A stretch of 64,000 bases of DNA from Sulfurospirillum halorespirans DSM 13726 (GTDB lineage: Bacteria; Campylobacterota; Campylobacteria; Campylobacterales; Sulfurospirillaceae), in contig NZ_CP017111.1 in the NCBI RefSeq assembly GCF_001723605.1, positions 1,550,001-1,614,000 on the forward strand. The letters are read 5' to 3'. The position numbers and the translations under genes were made by a program. The notes beneath the pieces are model-generated. The model searched no databases and was not told where the DNA came from. It saw only the letters and a list, made by a program, of their open reading frames with translations. How positions within the stretch are numbered: position 1 is the first letter of the stretch; every line of letters starts with the position of its first letter. Below are positions 26,419 through 36,400 of this stretch, piece by piece.

Positions 26419-27447
26419 CTATCTAAAAGGAGGCGCGTATTGTAATCCGCCTTGATTCCAAAGGGCATTATAACCACGTGCGATTTTAAGAGGAGAACCA
26501 GCCCCTACAGTTTTATCAAATGATTCACCGTAGTTACCGACTTGTTTAACGATGTTATACGCAAAATCTTTTTTAAGACCTAAGTTTTCACCCATTTGAC
26601 CCTCAACACCTAAAAGACGTTTGATGTCTGGATTGTCAGATTTAAGCATTGCATCAGCGTTTGCACTGGTAACGCCTGATTCTTCAGCAGTTAACATGGC
26701 ATAGAATGACCATTTAACAATGTCAAACCATTTATCATCACCTTGTCTAACAACAGGTCCTAAAGGCTCTTTAGAGATAACTTCTGGAAGAACGATAGAC
26801 TCATCTGGTTTAGCCAATTTGATTCTCAAACCGTAGAGTTGAGATTGGTCAGAGGTTAAAACATCGCATCTACCTGATTCATACGCTTTAACAACTTGAT
26901 CGTTGGTATCGTAAGAGACAAGTTTGTATTTCATTTTGTTGCTTCTAAAATAATCAGCTACATTAAGCTCTGTTGTGGTTCCTGTTTGAAGACAAATAGA
27001 AGCACCATCTAGCTCTTTAGCACTCTTAACACCAAGTTTTTTAGTAACCATAAAGCCTTGACCATCGTAATAGTTCACAACCATAAAGTTAAGACCAAGG
27101 GTAGTGTCTCTGGTTTGTGTCCATGTTGTATTACGTGAGAGCATATCGATCTCGCCTGATTGAAGCGCTGTTAAACGCTCTTTTGCATTGAGCGCAATGT
27201 ATTTAACTTTTTTAGCATCGCCTAAAACTGCTGCTGCTACGGCACGACATAAATCAACATCGATACCTTTATAAACACCATCACCGCCTACTTCAGAAAA
27301 GCCTGGAAGCCCACCGTCAACACCACATTTTACGAAACCTTGTTTTTGTACTTCGCTGAGTGTATCAGCACTGAGTGTTGTTGAGCCAAGACCCAAAACT
27401 GTAATTGTTGCTAAAGAGATTTTAGCGAGTTTAGAACGTAACATCAT
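26419..27447 (-). CDS. aapJ: Amino-acid ABC transporter periplasmic binding protein (AapJ)
   Basis: A 342-residue type II binding protein. The signal peptide is visible (MMLRSKLAKISLATITVLGL, cleavage near STTLSADT), followed by GVDGGLPGFSEVGGDGVYKGIDVDLCRAVAAAV and DMLSRNTTWTQTRDTTLGLNF, the AapJ/BztA hallmarks for general L-amino acid binding. It is first in the operon with its own strong AAAGGAAG site. A -10 like TTAGAAT lies around 27476-27482 on the minus strand. Confidence 0.93.
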   Translation of the reverse strand: MMLRSKLAKISLATITVLGLGSTTLSADTLSEVQKQGFVKCGVDGGLPGFSEVGGDGVYKGIDVDLCRAVAAAVLGDAKKVKYIALNAKERLTALQSGEIDMLSRNTTWTQTRDTTLGLNFMVVNYYDGQGFMVTKKLGVKSAKELDGASICLQTGTTTELNVADYFRSNKMKYKLVSYDTNDQVVKAYESGRCDVLTSDQSQLYGLRIKLAKPDESIVLPEVISKEPLGPVVRQGDDKWFDIVKWSFYAMLTAEESGVTSANADAMLKSDNPDIKRLLGVEGQMGENLGLKKDFAYNIVKQVGNYGESFDKTVGAGSPLKIARGYNALWNQGGLQYAPPFR

Positions 27448-27733
27448 TATCTTCCTTTCAAAGTTGATGCAAGAATTCTAACACTAAATTTTATTTTTTG
27501 GCGAAAAAACTGCCTATTTATTAATCACCACAATTAGGTGAGTAAAATCTACATCCTATTGAAACTATGTTCATTTTTTGCACATTCTTTTGTTAGTTTT
27601 ACTTTGAAACAACTTTGTAATTTTAAGCCATCCTTTGTGACACATCTTAAAACTTTATAACTCCATTTGGCTATTCAATTCTCTTTAAAGCCAATCTCAA
27701 TATAATAAATAAAAATTCAATTAAGGGTCATTT
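27448..27733. promoter_or_regulatory. Divergent promoter region of aapJ and aroG
   Basis: This stretch holds no gene. TATAAT at 27701-27706 lies 28 bp before the DAHP synthase ATG and AAGGG is its ribosome binding site. A TTAGAAT near 27476-27482 can serve aapJ in the other direction. The middle is AT-rich with short inverted words (CACCACAATTAGGTG at 27526) that could bind a regulator; none is recognised. Confidence 0.45.
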
Positions 27734-29098
27734 ATGAGTTCTTGGACGCGCGCATCATGGAGAGAGAAACCAATTAAGCAACAACCAACCTATACCAACC
27801 AAGAGTTGTTAAAAAGTGTTGAGCAAGAACTGAGCAAATATCCGCCCCTTGTTTTTGCAGGAGAAGTGAGACAACTCAAAGCCTCATTAGCCGATGTGGT
27901 TGCAGGAAAAGCTTTTTTGCTTCAAGGTGGAGATTGTGCTGAGAGTTTTAGCGAATTTAATGCGGTCAATATTCGCGATATGTTCAAAGTCATGCTTCAA
28001 ATGGCGGTTGTTTTAACCTTTGCTGGTGGCTGTCCTATCGTTAAAGTAGGGCGACTAGCCGGTCAATTTGCTAAACCTAGATCATCTGATTATGAAGAGA
28101 TGGACGGTGTTTCACTTCCAAGCTATCGTGGAGACATTATTAACGATATCGAATTTACAGAAGAGTCACGTGTTCCAAACCCAAAAAGAATGTTAAAAGC
28201 TTACAATCAATCCGCAGCAACGATGAACCTTTTACGTGCTTTTTCACGCGGTGGTTTGGCAGATCTTCATCAAGTCCACAAATGGACATTAGGCTTTGTC
28301 TCTGCAAGCCCTTTGGGAGAGCGTTATCAACACCTTTGTGACCGCATTTCTGAGACATTGGCGTTTATGGAAGCGTGTGGCATCACCTCTGCCAATACCC
28401 CAAATATCAACGAAACCGTCGTTTATACCTCGCATGAAGCGTTGCTTTTGAACTACGAAGAGGCGTTGACACGCCAAGACAGTTTAACAGGTGATTGGTA
28501 CGACTGTTCCGCACACATGCTCTGGATTGGGGATCGTACCCGTGATGTGGATGATGCACATGTGGAATTTCTCACAGGCGTTAAAAATCCTATCGGCATC
28601 AAAGCGGGTCCTAGTATGACCGCGGAGGGTTTAATGAAGCTTATCTACAAACTCAACCCTGAAAATGAGCCAGGACGTCTCAATATCATCGTGAGAATGG
28701 GCGCAGACAAGATCGAAAAAGAGTTCCCAAAATTGGTTCAAGCCGTTAAAGCTGCAGGCGCACATGTCCTTTGGAGCATTGACCCGATGCACGGCAACAC
28801 CATTAAAGCCTCTAACAACTACAAAACACGCTCGTTTGATGAAGTGCTTCGCGAAGTCAAAGGCTTCTTTAAAGTCCATGAAGAAGAGGGCACCTTCCCT
28901 GGTGGCGTTCACTTAGAGATGACCGGTCAAGATGTGACTGAGTGTATCGGTGGCGCACAAGAGATCACGGAAGAGAAACTCGCATGTCGCTACCACACCC
29001 AGTGCGATCCACGCCTCAACGCCAACCAAGCCCTAGAGCTTGCATTCCTCATCGCAGACTCCCTCAAAGCCGCGCGTCAACGATTTTTAGCGCAATAA
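27734..29098 (+). CDS. aroG: Class II DAHP synthase
   Basis: It condenses phosphoenolpyruvate and erythrose 4-phosphate to start aromatic amino-acid synthesis. The 454 residues are the plant-type class II enzyme: [29 protein letters not shown] with the metal Cys, [23 protein letters not shown] and [19 protein letters not shown] are all family marks. No extra regulatory domain is attached. The gene is monocistronic and converges on the J-domain gene across a palindrome pair. Confidence 0.95.
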   Translation: MSSWTRASWREKPIKQQPTYTNQELLKSVEQELSKYPPLVFAGEVRQLKASLADVVAGKAFLLQGGDCAESFSEFNAVNIRDMFKVMLQMAVVLTFAGGCPIVKVGRLAGQFAKPRSSDYEEMDGVSLPSYRGDIINDIEFTEESRVPNPKRMLKAYNQSAATMNLLRAFSRGGLADLHQVHKWTLGFVSASPLGERYQHLCDRISETLAFMEACGITSANTPNINETVVYTSHEALLLNYEEALTRQDSLTGDWYDCSAHMLWIGDRTRDVDDAHVEFLTGVKNPIGIKAGPSMTAEGLMKLIYKLNPENEPGRLNIIVRMGADKIEKEFPKLVQAVKAAGAHVLWSIDPMHGNTIKASNNYKTRSFDEVLREVKGFFKVHEEEGTFPGGVHLEMTGQDVTECIGGAQEITEEKLACRYHTQCDPRLNANQALELAFLIADSLKAARQRFLAQ

Positions 29099-29105
29099 AA
29101 CTGCT

Positions 29106-29136
29106 TTACATGTAAAGGTTTTGCCTTTACATGTAA
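29106..29136. terminator. Paired TTACATGTAA palindromes forming a hairpin
   Basis: Two exact copies (29106-29115 and 29127-29136) flank TTTTGCC so that CTTTACATGTAAAGG and CCTTTACATGTAAA pair as a long stem with a short loop. It sits between the convergent aroG and J-domain genes, seven bases after the aroG stop, and is probably a two-way terminator. Confidence 0.6.
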
Positions 29137-29138
29137 AC

Positions 29139-29417
29139 TCATCTTCCACTCAACCAATCACTCTTAGAGAACGGATACTGCTTTTTAAACTCAGCTTCAT
29201 CAAAATCAAAACGATAATTTTCCATATAGGCTTTGATTAACTGGTACGCATCGTTGATCTCTTGAAATTTGGCTGTATCACCATTTTGGGCATCGGGGTG
29301 GAACTCTTTTGAGAGGGATAAATAGAGTTTGTGAAGGGTTTTTCTGTCAGTTTTGGCGACAACACCCAAGGTTGTGAGCGCTTTTTCAAAATCGCTGTAC
29401 TCTAAACCTTGGATCAT
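29139..29417 (-). CDS. Short J-domain protein
   Basis: A 92-residue DnaJ-like protein. The HPD motif that activates DnaK is in SLSKEFHPDAQ (about residue 39), and helix III/IV is KFQEINDAYQLIKAYM. There is no glycine-rich, zinc or client-binding domain, so it would recruit DnaK to a local task. The stop of dedA and this start are close on the same strand (dedA follows it downstream? no, dedA lies 8 bp upstream), so they form one unit. Confidence 0.8.
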   Translation of the reverse strand: MIQGLEYSDFEKALTTLGVVAKTDRKTLHKLYLSLSKEFHPDAQNGDTAKFQEINDAYQLIKAYMENYRFDFDEAEFKKQYPFSKSDWLSGR

Positions 29418-29425
29418 TGTTGCTC

Positions 29426-30049
29426 CTATAAGATCTTTTTAGCTCTGCGTTTGCGCTCTTTTTTCTTATGTAACCAGATATAAATAGCGGCAAAAATGAC
29501 GATAAAAATAATCACTGCAATGGTAATGGTATGCAAATGTTCATTGAGCAGTGCTTCATTTTGACCAAAGTAATAGCCTAAAAACGTCAAGATGCTGACC
29601 CAAATGGCGGCACCAAAGCCAGTGTAAAAACAAAAAAGCCACACATTCATCCGCGCAAGCCCCGCAGGAAGCGAGATGTAATGGCGAATGACAGGAATCA
29701 GTCTTCCTGTAAAGGTTGAAAATGAGCCGTGTGTTTTGAAAAAAACTTCCACTTTTTCCAGTGTTTCAGGCTTGAAAAAAACGTAATGTCCGTATTTTAA
29801 AATGAGCTTTCGACCCAGTTTCACCGCTAAATAGTAATTCAAAAGTGCGCCTGCAATGCTTCCAAGTGTACCAAGCACAATGACAATCACCAAATTCATC
29901 TCACCTTTGGCACACAAATACCCAGCAGGAATCATCACCACTTCACTTGGAAGCGGGAAAATACTGCTTTCAATGAGCATCATCACAAAAATACCAACGT
30001 ACCCAAAAGCTCCAACCGTCTGAACAATCCAATCAATAATCGCGTGCAT
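29426..30049 (-). CDS. DedA family membrane protein
   Basis: A 207-residue DedA/VTT-domain protein with FVMMLIESSIFPLPSEVVMIPAGYL, the G-G-x-x-G region GSIAGALLNYYLAVKLGR, and FTGRLIPVIRHYISLPAGLARM, which carries the conserved F-x-x-R-x-x-P-x-x-R motif. DedA proteins help maintain membrane lipid distribution and proton motive force. It sits between the superoxide-reductase-like gene and the J-domain gene, all on the minus strand with small gaps. Confidence 0.88.
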   Translation of the reverse strand: MHAIIDWIVQTVGAFGYVGIFVMMLIESSIFPLPSEVVMIPAGYLCAKGEMNLVIVIVLGTLGSIAGALLNYYLAVKLGRKLILKYGHYVFFKPETLEKVEVFFKTHGSFSTFTGRLIPVIRHYISLPAGLARMNVWLFCFYTGFGAAIWVSILTFLGYYFGQNEALLNEHLHTITIAVIIFIVIFAAIYIWLHKKKERKRRAKKIL

Positions 30050-30066
30050 AAAACTCCTACTTTTTG

Positions 30067-30456
30067 TTAATTAACACGAACTTCAACCTCTTTGCCTTGC
30101 CATAAACCATGCTTCGTGCAGTAGCATTGAGCATTGAAATGGTAGACGTCTTTGCTCGGAACAATAGAAAAAGCCACTTCTGCATTACCTTTTCGCTCTT
30201 CCGCACTTACGATGCACGCTGCCAGTTCGACTTTGGCAAGCATGTGGTCTGCATCAAAGAGCGTAATGGTCGAGATGTAATGGTTAAAATCATCAATATG
30301 CGCATGCTCACTTCCGACACGAACGCGCACAAAGGCAGGAATACCTTTTTGCAGCGCTGTATCACAGTAGATGTACGGCGTATGTTTATCGATAAAATCT
30401 TTACGTGCTTCGCGCTCTTCTGGACTGAATGTTTCGGGTGTAAAAATTTTTGGCAT
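30067..30456 (-). CDS. Superoxide-reductase-like protein (desulfoferrodoxin family)
   Basis: The 129 residues match the iron-binding domain of superoxide reductase without the rubredoxin-like N-terminus (neelaredoxin type). Probable iron ligands are the His residues in EHAHIDDFNHY and the Cys and His in CYCTKHGLW near the C-terminus. The usual Lys of the E-K-H-x-P motif is replaced by a DKHTPYIYCD segment; HTP could be the first ligand. It would reduce superoxide to peroxide in a microaerophile. It is the first gene of the dedA/J-domain group. Confidence 0.75.
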   Translation of the reverse strand: MPKIFTPETFSPEEREARKDFIDKHTPYIYCDTALQKGIPAFVRVRVGSEHAHIDDFNHYISTITLFDADHMLAKVELAACIVSAEERKGNAEVAFSIVPSKDVYHFNAQCYCTKHGLWQGKEVEVRVN

Positions 30457-30517
30457 GATTAATCCTTTCTTTAAGGTTGTGCAATCCTACAATGAATATC
30501 TTTAAAAATTGAAATAC

Positions 30518-31096
30518 TTAAGCTTTTAATTCAATCATACGGTCGCTACACCAGACGGCCAAATTTTTATCGTGGGTGATCAGCAAAATGCCCACTTGGT
30601 CTAAAAACTGCATCAGTAATTGCATTACATGTAAGCCTGTAATGTTATCGAGCGCAGAAGTGGGTTCATCGGCTAAAATGAGGGAAGGTTTCATTAAAAG
30701 TGCCCTTAAAATAGAACATCTTTGAAGCTGTCCACCGCTGAGTTGATGGGGCTTTTGAGCCAATACATCAGGGTCAAGATCGAGTGAATGACACAACTGG
30801 TGCAAATCATGCAACGGAGCGACGTCGCTGATTTGGTTGATGATCGTATAGGTTGGATGAAAAGAGGTGTAGGGGTCTTGGAAAATTTGCGAAAGTTTTG
30901 AGGTCGTGATCGTGCCACTTTTGGCTTTAAGATTTCCCGCAATCAGTTCAAAAAGTGTGCTCTTGCCACTGCCGCTCTCGCCCAAGATCGAGACAACTTC
31001 TCCGATGTTTACATGTAAAGAGAAATTGTCATACAAAAGCTTGGAATGAGCGTAAGCAAAACTTAGGTTTTCAATGCGTAAAACCTCTTGGTTCAT
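30518..31096 (-). CDS. Orphan ABC-type ATPase
   Basis: A 192-residue ATPase with all motifs: Walker A GESGSGKST, Q-loop QIFQDPYTSFHPTYT (the form seen in peptide and nickel importers), signature LSGGQLQRCSI, Walker [13 protein letters not shown] and switch ITHDK. No permease or binding protein is beside it. Its ATG overlaps the proA stop (ATGA), so the two are translationally coupled, although their roles are unrelated on paper. It may serve permeases elsewhere. Two TTACATGTAA copies lie inside it. Confidence 0.85.
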   Translation of the reverse strand: MNQEVLRIENLSFAYAHSKLLYDNFSLHVNIGEVVSILGESGSGKSTLFELIAGNLKAKSGTITTSKLSQIFQDPYTSFHPTYTIINQISDVAPLHDLHQLCHSLDLDPDVLAQKPHQLSGGQLQRCSILRALLMKPSLILADEPTSALDNITGLHVMQLLMQFLDQVGILLITHDKNLAVWCSDRMIELKA

Positions 31097-32328
31097 GCGC
31101 GAATCTGCCCTTTACCGTAGACTTTAAATTTGTAAGTCGTTAGGTCGTTAATGCCCATGGGACCACGTGCATGCAGCTTATTGGTGCTGATGCCCACTTC
31201 TGCACCAAAACCAAACTCGCCGCCATCGGTGAAGCGGGTTGAAGCGTTGATGTAGACACACGCTGCGTCCACTTCATTGAGGAAACGCTCCGCCGTCGTA
31301 TAGTTCTCACTTAAAATCGCCTCAGAATGCGAAGAGCCAAACTGCGCAATATGCGCAATCGCTTCATCAACACTCTCCACGATCTTGATATTCAGCGCAT
31401 TGCTGAGATGCTCGGTATGATAATCCTCATCGCTGGCACGCTTTACATGTAAAAGTTTTTCGCTCTTTTCACATCCTTTAATCACAGCTCCTGTGCGATC
31501 CAGTGCCTCTTTCATGCGCGGTAGAAAATCTTCTGCAATCGCTTCATGAACCAAAAGCGTTTCCAGCGAATTGCACGCACTCGGGCGTTGGCATTTGGCA
31601 TTGAGGACTATTTCTATCGCTTGGTCTAAATTTGCCTCTTTATCAACAAACGTATGACACACACCTTTGTCATGTTTGACCACAGGAACGGTCGCATTTT
31701 CACTCACGTAACGAATCAGCGCTTCGCCACCACGTGGGATGATAAGGTCAACATATTTATCCATTTTAATAAGTTTTGCAACTCCCTCACGGCTGTAATC
31801 GGGTAAAAGCGAGATGATCTCTGTTGGAAGGTTGAATTTTTCAAGTACCTCTTGCAACAATGACGCGATGATGGCATTACTGTAAAATGCCTCTTTCCCG
31901 CCTTTGAGCACGCACGCATTGCCACTTTTAAAGCAGAGCGCTGCGGTGTCACTCGTGACATTGGGACGACTCTCATAAATGATGGCAATCACACCAATTG
32001 GAATGCTTACTTTTTCAATTCTAAGTCCACTTGATACAACCCAACCCTCTAAAATACGCCCAACGGGCTCTTTAAGGGCAGCGATTTCACGAATCGCATT
32101 TGCCATCTCCGTAATGCGTTTTGGATTGAGTAAAAGGCGATCAACGAGAGCAGAACTGAGGTTGTTTTTTTTGGCTTCATCTAAATCTTTTTGGTTTTCT
32201 GTGATGATGCGCTCACTGTGTGCTTCCAACGCATCTGCCATGTGCATTAAAACATCGATTTTTGTTTTAGGATCAAGTGTCGCAATGATACGACTAGCAG
32301 ATTTGGCGTGTTCTAAAAAATTTTGCAC
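31093..32328 (-). CDS. proA: Gamma-glutamyl phosphate reductase
   Basis: ProA reduces glutamyl 5-phosphate to the semialdehyde in proline synthesis. The 411 residues cover the full family: the N-terminal NADPH-binding half (GVIAIIYESRPNVTSDTAALCFKSGNACVLKGG), the active-site Cys in NAKCQRPSACNSLETLLV, and the end RFTDGGEFGFGAEVGISTNKLHARGPMGINDLTTYK. proB is not in the window. It is followed through ATGA by the ABC ATPase. Confidence 0.96.
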   Translation of the reverse strand: MQNFLEHAKSASRIIATLDPKTKIDVLMHMADALEAHSERIITENQKDLDEAKKNNLSSALVDRLLLNPKRITEMANAIREIAALKEPVGRILEGWVVSSGLRIEKVSIPIGVIAIIYESRPNVTSDTAALCFKSGNACVLKGGKEAFYSNAIIASLLQEVLEKFNLPTEIISLLPDYSREGVAKLIKMDKYVDLIIPRGGEALIRYVSENATVPVVKHDKGVCHTFVDKEANLDQAIEIVLNAKCQRPSACNSLETLLVHEAIAEDFLPRMKEALDRTGAVIKGCEKSEKLLHVKRASDEDYHTEHLSNALNIKIVESVDEAIAHIAQFGSSHSEAILSENYTTAERFLNEVDAACVYINASTRFTDGGEFGFGAEVGISTNKLHARGPMGINDLTTYKFKVYGKGQIRA

Positions 32329-32405
32329 GTTCTTTCTTCCTTAGAGTGGAATTTAACCGCGATTTTACCACGTTTGTATTTAATATGTCATAAGTATGAT
32401 CGGGG

Positions 32406-32411
32406 TATAAT
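32406..32411 (+). promoter_or_regulatory. -10 element of the flavin oxidoreductase gene
   Basis: TATAAT lies 37 bp before the ATG at 32449, in the divergent gap after proA; GAAGGG is the ribosome binding site. Confidence 0.45.
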
Positions 32412-32448
32412 AGTTACCATTAACAGATAATTAACGAAGGGATACAAA

Positions 32449-33402
32449 ATGCAGCAAATTTACGATTTAGTCATTATCGGTGGAGGTCCTGGAGGCATTG
32501 GTGCAGCGGTTGAAGCAAAAGTCCTTGGACTTAAGCATATCATGATGATTGAAAAGGGTGACAACCATTCGCAAACCATTCGCAAATTTTACAAAGATAA
32601 TAAACGCGTTGATAAAAATTACAAAGGTCAAGAGATTGAACTTCAAGGTTCGATCGATTTTCGCGATGGCACCAAAGAGAGCACGCTGAACTACTTTGAT
32701 TCACTTTTGGATAGAGGTGAAATTGACTCTGCGTTTAACGCTGAAGTGGAGAGCATCGTCAAAGAAGATGGTGAGTTTCGCATCGTCACAACCAAAGCAG
32801 GGTATCGCGCAAAGCATGTCATTGTCGCCATTGGAACGATGGGAAAACCTAACAAACCTGATTACACACTGCCGCTTTCACTCAAAGAGCGCATCAATTT
32901 TAACCTCGACAAATGTTCTCAAAATGAAAAATTACTCATCGTGGGTGGCGGAAATTCCGCTGTTGAATACGCCATAGAGCTTTCTAAAACCAACAATGTC
33001 ACCCTCAATTACCGTCGTGACACGTTTAGTCGTCTTAATGAGATCAATCTTGAGCTGATTCAAGAGTACAACGGACAAGAGAAACTTCGTCTGCGCCTTG
33101 GAATGGATATCGTCTCAATTGAGAATGAAAACGGTCTGGTCAAAGTCAATTTTAGCGATGGGTATTATACGATTTACGATCGTGTCATTTATGCCATTGG
33201 CGGCACAACGCCGGTTGATTTTCTGAGAAAATGTGGCATTACCCTTGATAATGATGGTAAGCCAGAATTTGATGAAAATTTTGAAACCAAAACCAAAGGG
33301 CTTTACTTAGCAGGCGACATTGCAGTTAAAAGTGGTGGAAGCATTGCGATTGCGCTCAACCACGCCTATCATATTGTGTCACACATCTTAAAATCAAACT
33401 AA
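32449..33402 (+). CDS. FAD/NAD(P)-dependent oxidoreductase (YpdA/TrxB-like)
   Basis: The 317-residue enzyme has the FAD motif VIIGGGPGGIGAAVEA at the start, a second nucleotide-binding motif LLIVGGGNSAVEYAIELS (about 162), and the C-terminal FAD contact GLYLAGDIAVKSGGSIAIALNHAY. The C-x-x-C redox pair of thioredoxin reductase is missing, so it cannot reduce thioredoxin in the usual way. It is more like YpdA-type or ferredoxin-NADP reductases. The coiled-coil gene starts 15 bp downstream. Confidence 0.8.
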   Translation: MQQIYDLVIIGGGPGGIGAAVEAKVLGLKHIMMIEKGDNHSQTIRKFYKDNKRVDKNYKGQEIELQGSIDFRDGTKESTLNYFDSLLDRGEIDSAFNAEVESIVKEDGEFRIVTTKAGYRAKHVIVAIGTMGKPNKPDYTLPLSLKERINFNLDKCSQNEKLLIVGGGNSAVEYAIELSKTNNVTLNYRRDTFSRLNEINLELIQEYNGQEKLRLRLGMDIVSIENENGLVKVNFSDGYYTIYDRVIYAIGGTTPVDFLRKCGITLDNDGKPEFDENFETKTKGLYLAGDIAVKSGGSIAIALNHAYHIVSHILKSN

Positions 33403-33417
33403 CGAAGGCACCCACGA

Positions 33418-36400
33418 ATGGCTCTTACTTCTTCTCAGGTTTTAAATATCGCACTCGGATTCGCTATTGTCGTTGGAGGCTTTGCCTCCGCTCAATACGG
33501 TAATTTTGGTGGAATTTCCTATGATGAACTCACCGAAAAGTACATCAGTAAAAGCGATGTCAAATTTAGTGATCTTCCACTTGAAGTGCAAACGCAGTAC
33601 ATCGATAAAGAGGCAACCATAGAGCAGAGCAAAGATGGCACGTTGTTTGAAGATGCCTATTACGATGAGCAAGGCAAATCTATTCCCGAGTCCGAACTTT
33701 CCAAGCAAGATTTTAAACGCATGATCAATAAACTGCAAAAGACCCTTCTTTTTCTACAACATGACAATCTTTTAATGTCCAATGAAAAAAGTGAACTCAC
33801 CAAAAAAGTGGAAGAGCAACAAAACGAACTCGAAGAACAACGCAATCAATGGACCAATAAAAGCACCGAACGCCTAAACGAAGCCGAACAGCAACACTAT
33901 CGCAACATCAGCGATCTGACGATGAAGATCAATGAGCTTCAAAAAGAGAATGTCATGATCTCCCAAAAAGCCAATATCGAAGCCAATACCTTGCGTAGCC
34001 AAATCGAAGAGCTCAGAGCCAAAGCCGTTGACGATGAAGATAAAAAACAGATAGCCATTGCAAAAGCCAGAGAAGAAGAGCAGTCAAAATTGGGTGACTA
34101 TAAAGAGAAAATTAAATTTTTAAACGATCAAATCGCCCTTTTAAATGAGCAAATCAATACAACCAATGAAACCGCTAAAAGTGCTTTTGCTCGCAAACAA
34201 GAGGAGATTACAAAACTCAAAGAAGAGATCGTGCTTGCGGCAAAAGAGAAAAATGAGATCATGAGTAAGCAGACGCAAACGCTCGTGATTAATGAGCAAA
34301 AACATAAAGAAGAGATCGCAAAATACACCAAAACGATTGAGCAACTCAAAGTCGATACGGAAAAATTGATTGCGCAAAATCGTCAAGATATGCTCTCTCA
34401 AGATGCCGAGCATGCGAAAAAAATGGTACTGCAAGAAGAGAAAATTAAAAGTGTCAATACAGAACTTGCGAGTGCTAAAAAACACATTGACGCTTTGATG
34501 TTAGAGAATGAAAAAGATTTTAATAAATTTAGAACCTATCTTGAAGATGAGAAAAAGCTCAATAAAGAGCTAAGTGTCGCAAATAAAACCCTCGAAGAGA
34601 GTGCTCAAAATAGTGAAAAAACGCTCAATGTTTCCATCTTAAAACTCAAAGAAGAGATCGCTAAAAAAGAGAGTAGCATCAAAGAGCTCAACGATAAAAT
34701 TATCCTTCTCAACAACGAAAAAGCCAATTTTGACATTGAAGTGAAAAAACGTGTTGATGAAAACGACAAAATTCACAATAAAAATTACAAAGTCTTTAAT
34801 GAAAAAATAGCCAATTTTGACGCTTCCAAAAAAGAGCTCATCGAAAAACTTGAAAAACAGATGAATGAGTACAAGTCCGCTTCCACGGAGAACAGCGAGC
34901 GCGTTCAGTTTCACATCAATGAACTTGCAACCTCCAACAACGAACTCAAAGCCAAAAATGACGAAAAAGAGAAAGAGCTTCAAAGCTTAAAAACGCAAAT
35001 TGTTTCCTTTAGAACTGAGACGCAAAAAGGCAAAGAGAGCGATGAGAGCAAGCTTAAAGAGCTTCGTGCAACGCTTGAAGAGTTAAAAGCCAGCAGCAAA
35101 GCAAAAGAGAGCGATTTCATTGCTAAATTGCAGTTACTTCAATCAGAGATCAAAGAAAAAGAGGGTGTGATCACATCAGCGAAAAAAGAAGAAGCTCTGA
35201 AAATCGCTGCTTTGGAAAAAGAGATCAAAACTAAAGCGATAGATCTTCAAAAAATTCAAACGGAAAATGCGCGTCATGAAGGTACGATTCAAACCTTACA
35301 TGTAAAGCTCAAAGATGCAGAAGATAACGCAACCAAAGCAACCAGTAAAAACGTCGAGGAGCTCAAAGCGAAAGTGGCAACGTTTGAGAAAAATCGTGTC
35401 AGTGAAGATGCCAAGATGGTCGGACTTAAAGATGAGCTTCGTCGCAAAGAGATTGAGTATTTGGACATCATCAAAGAGAAAGACAAAGAGCTCAAAATCA
35501 AAGAGGCGACGATAGTGGCAAATAAAGAGGGAACGAAAAAGATAGAAATGCTCAAAGCATCAACCGAAGAGAACCTCACAAAATTTAAAGAGGAGTTCAA
35601 ACAAAAAGAGCTTCAACGCCTCGCCGAAATCAAAGTGCTTCAAAGTGACCTTAAAAACAAAGAGAGCCAATTATCAGCGTTTAGCAAAGAAGATTCTCTT
35701 AAAAGCAGTGCTTTGGAAAAAGAGCTAAGAGCCAAAGAGGCGACCATCGTTGCCAACAAAGAAAATTATAAAAAAACAGAAACGCTCAAAGCTTCCTTGG
35801 AGGAGAATTTAGCCAAACTCAAAGAGGAGTTTAAACAAAAAGAGCTCCAACATTTAGAAGCCACCAAAGCCTTGCAAACAGAATTAAAAGCCAAAGAGAG
35901 CCAACTAGGTTCTAGTAAAAAAGATGAAACGCTGAAAATCATAGCGCTTGAAAAAGAGCTCAAAGCCAAAGAGAGTGCGCTTGCTCAAAGCCAAGAAGAG
36001 CTGAACAAACGCATAGCATCCAATGAGCAGACGATTAAAACGCTCAATGAAAAAATCAAACTTTTAGAGACAGCCACACCAAAAGTAGCTGCTAAAGCAA
36101 CGACACCAGCACCAAAAGGTCAAAAATTAACGATGATAGACAAGGTGACATGTACAGACATGGGAACGGGCGTGAATGCCATCTCTGAAGCGTGTAAAAA
36201 AGAGGTACAAACCGTTCTTGCAAAATACGACAGCAGCTACTTCTTTGAAGTTGCACCGATTGTAGATAATGGCGGTTTTGCATCGCTCAAACTGATCAAA
36301 AGCAAAAAAGTGGGCGTTGAAGATACGGAGATCGATCGTATCAGCGGACTTGCCAACATCGGACTTGGAAAAGCCAGAGCCAAAGCAGGCGGTGATTTGG

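Noticed and set aside
32449-33402. Thioredoxin reductase as the function
   Set aside because: The C-x-x-C redox pair is missing.
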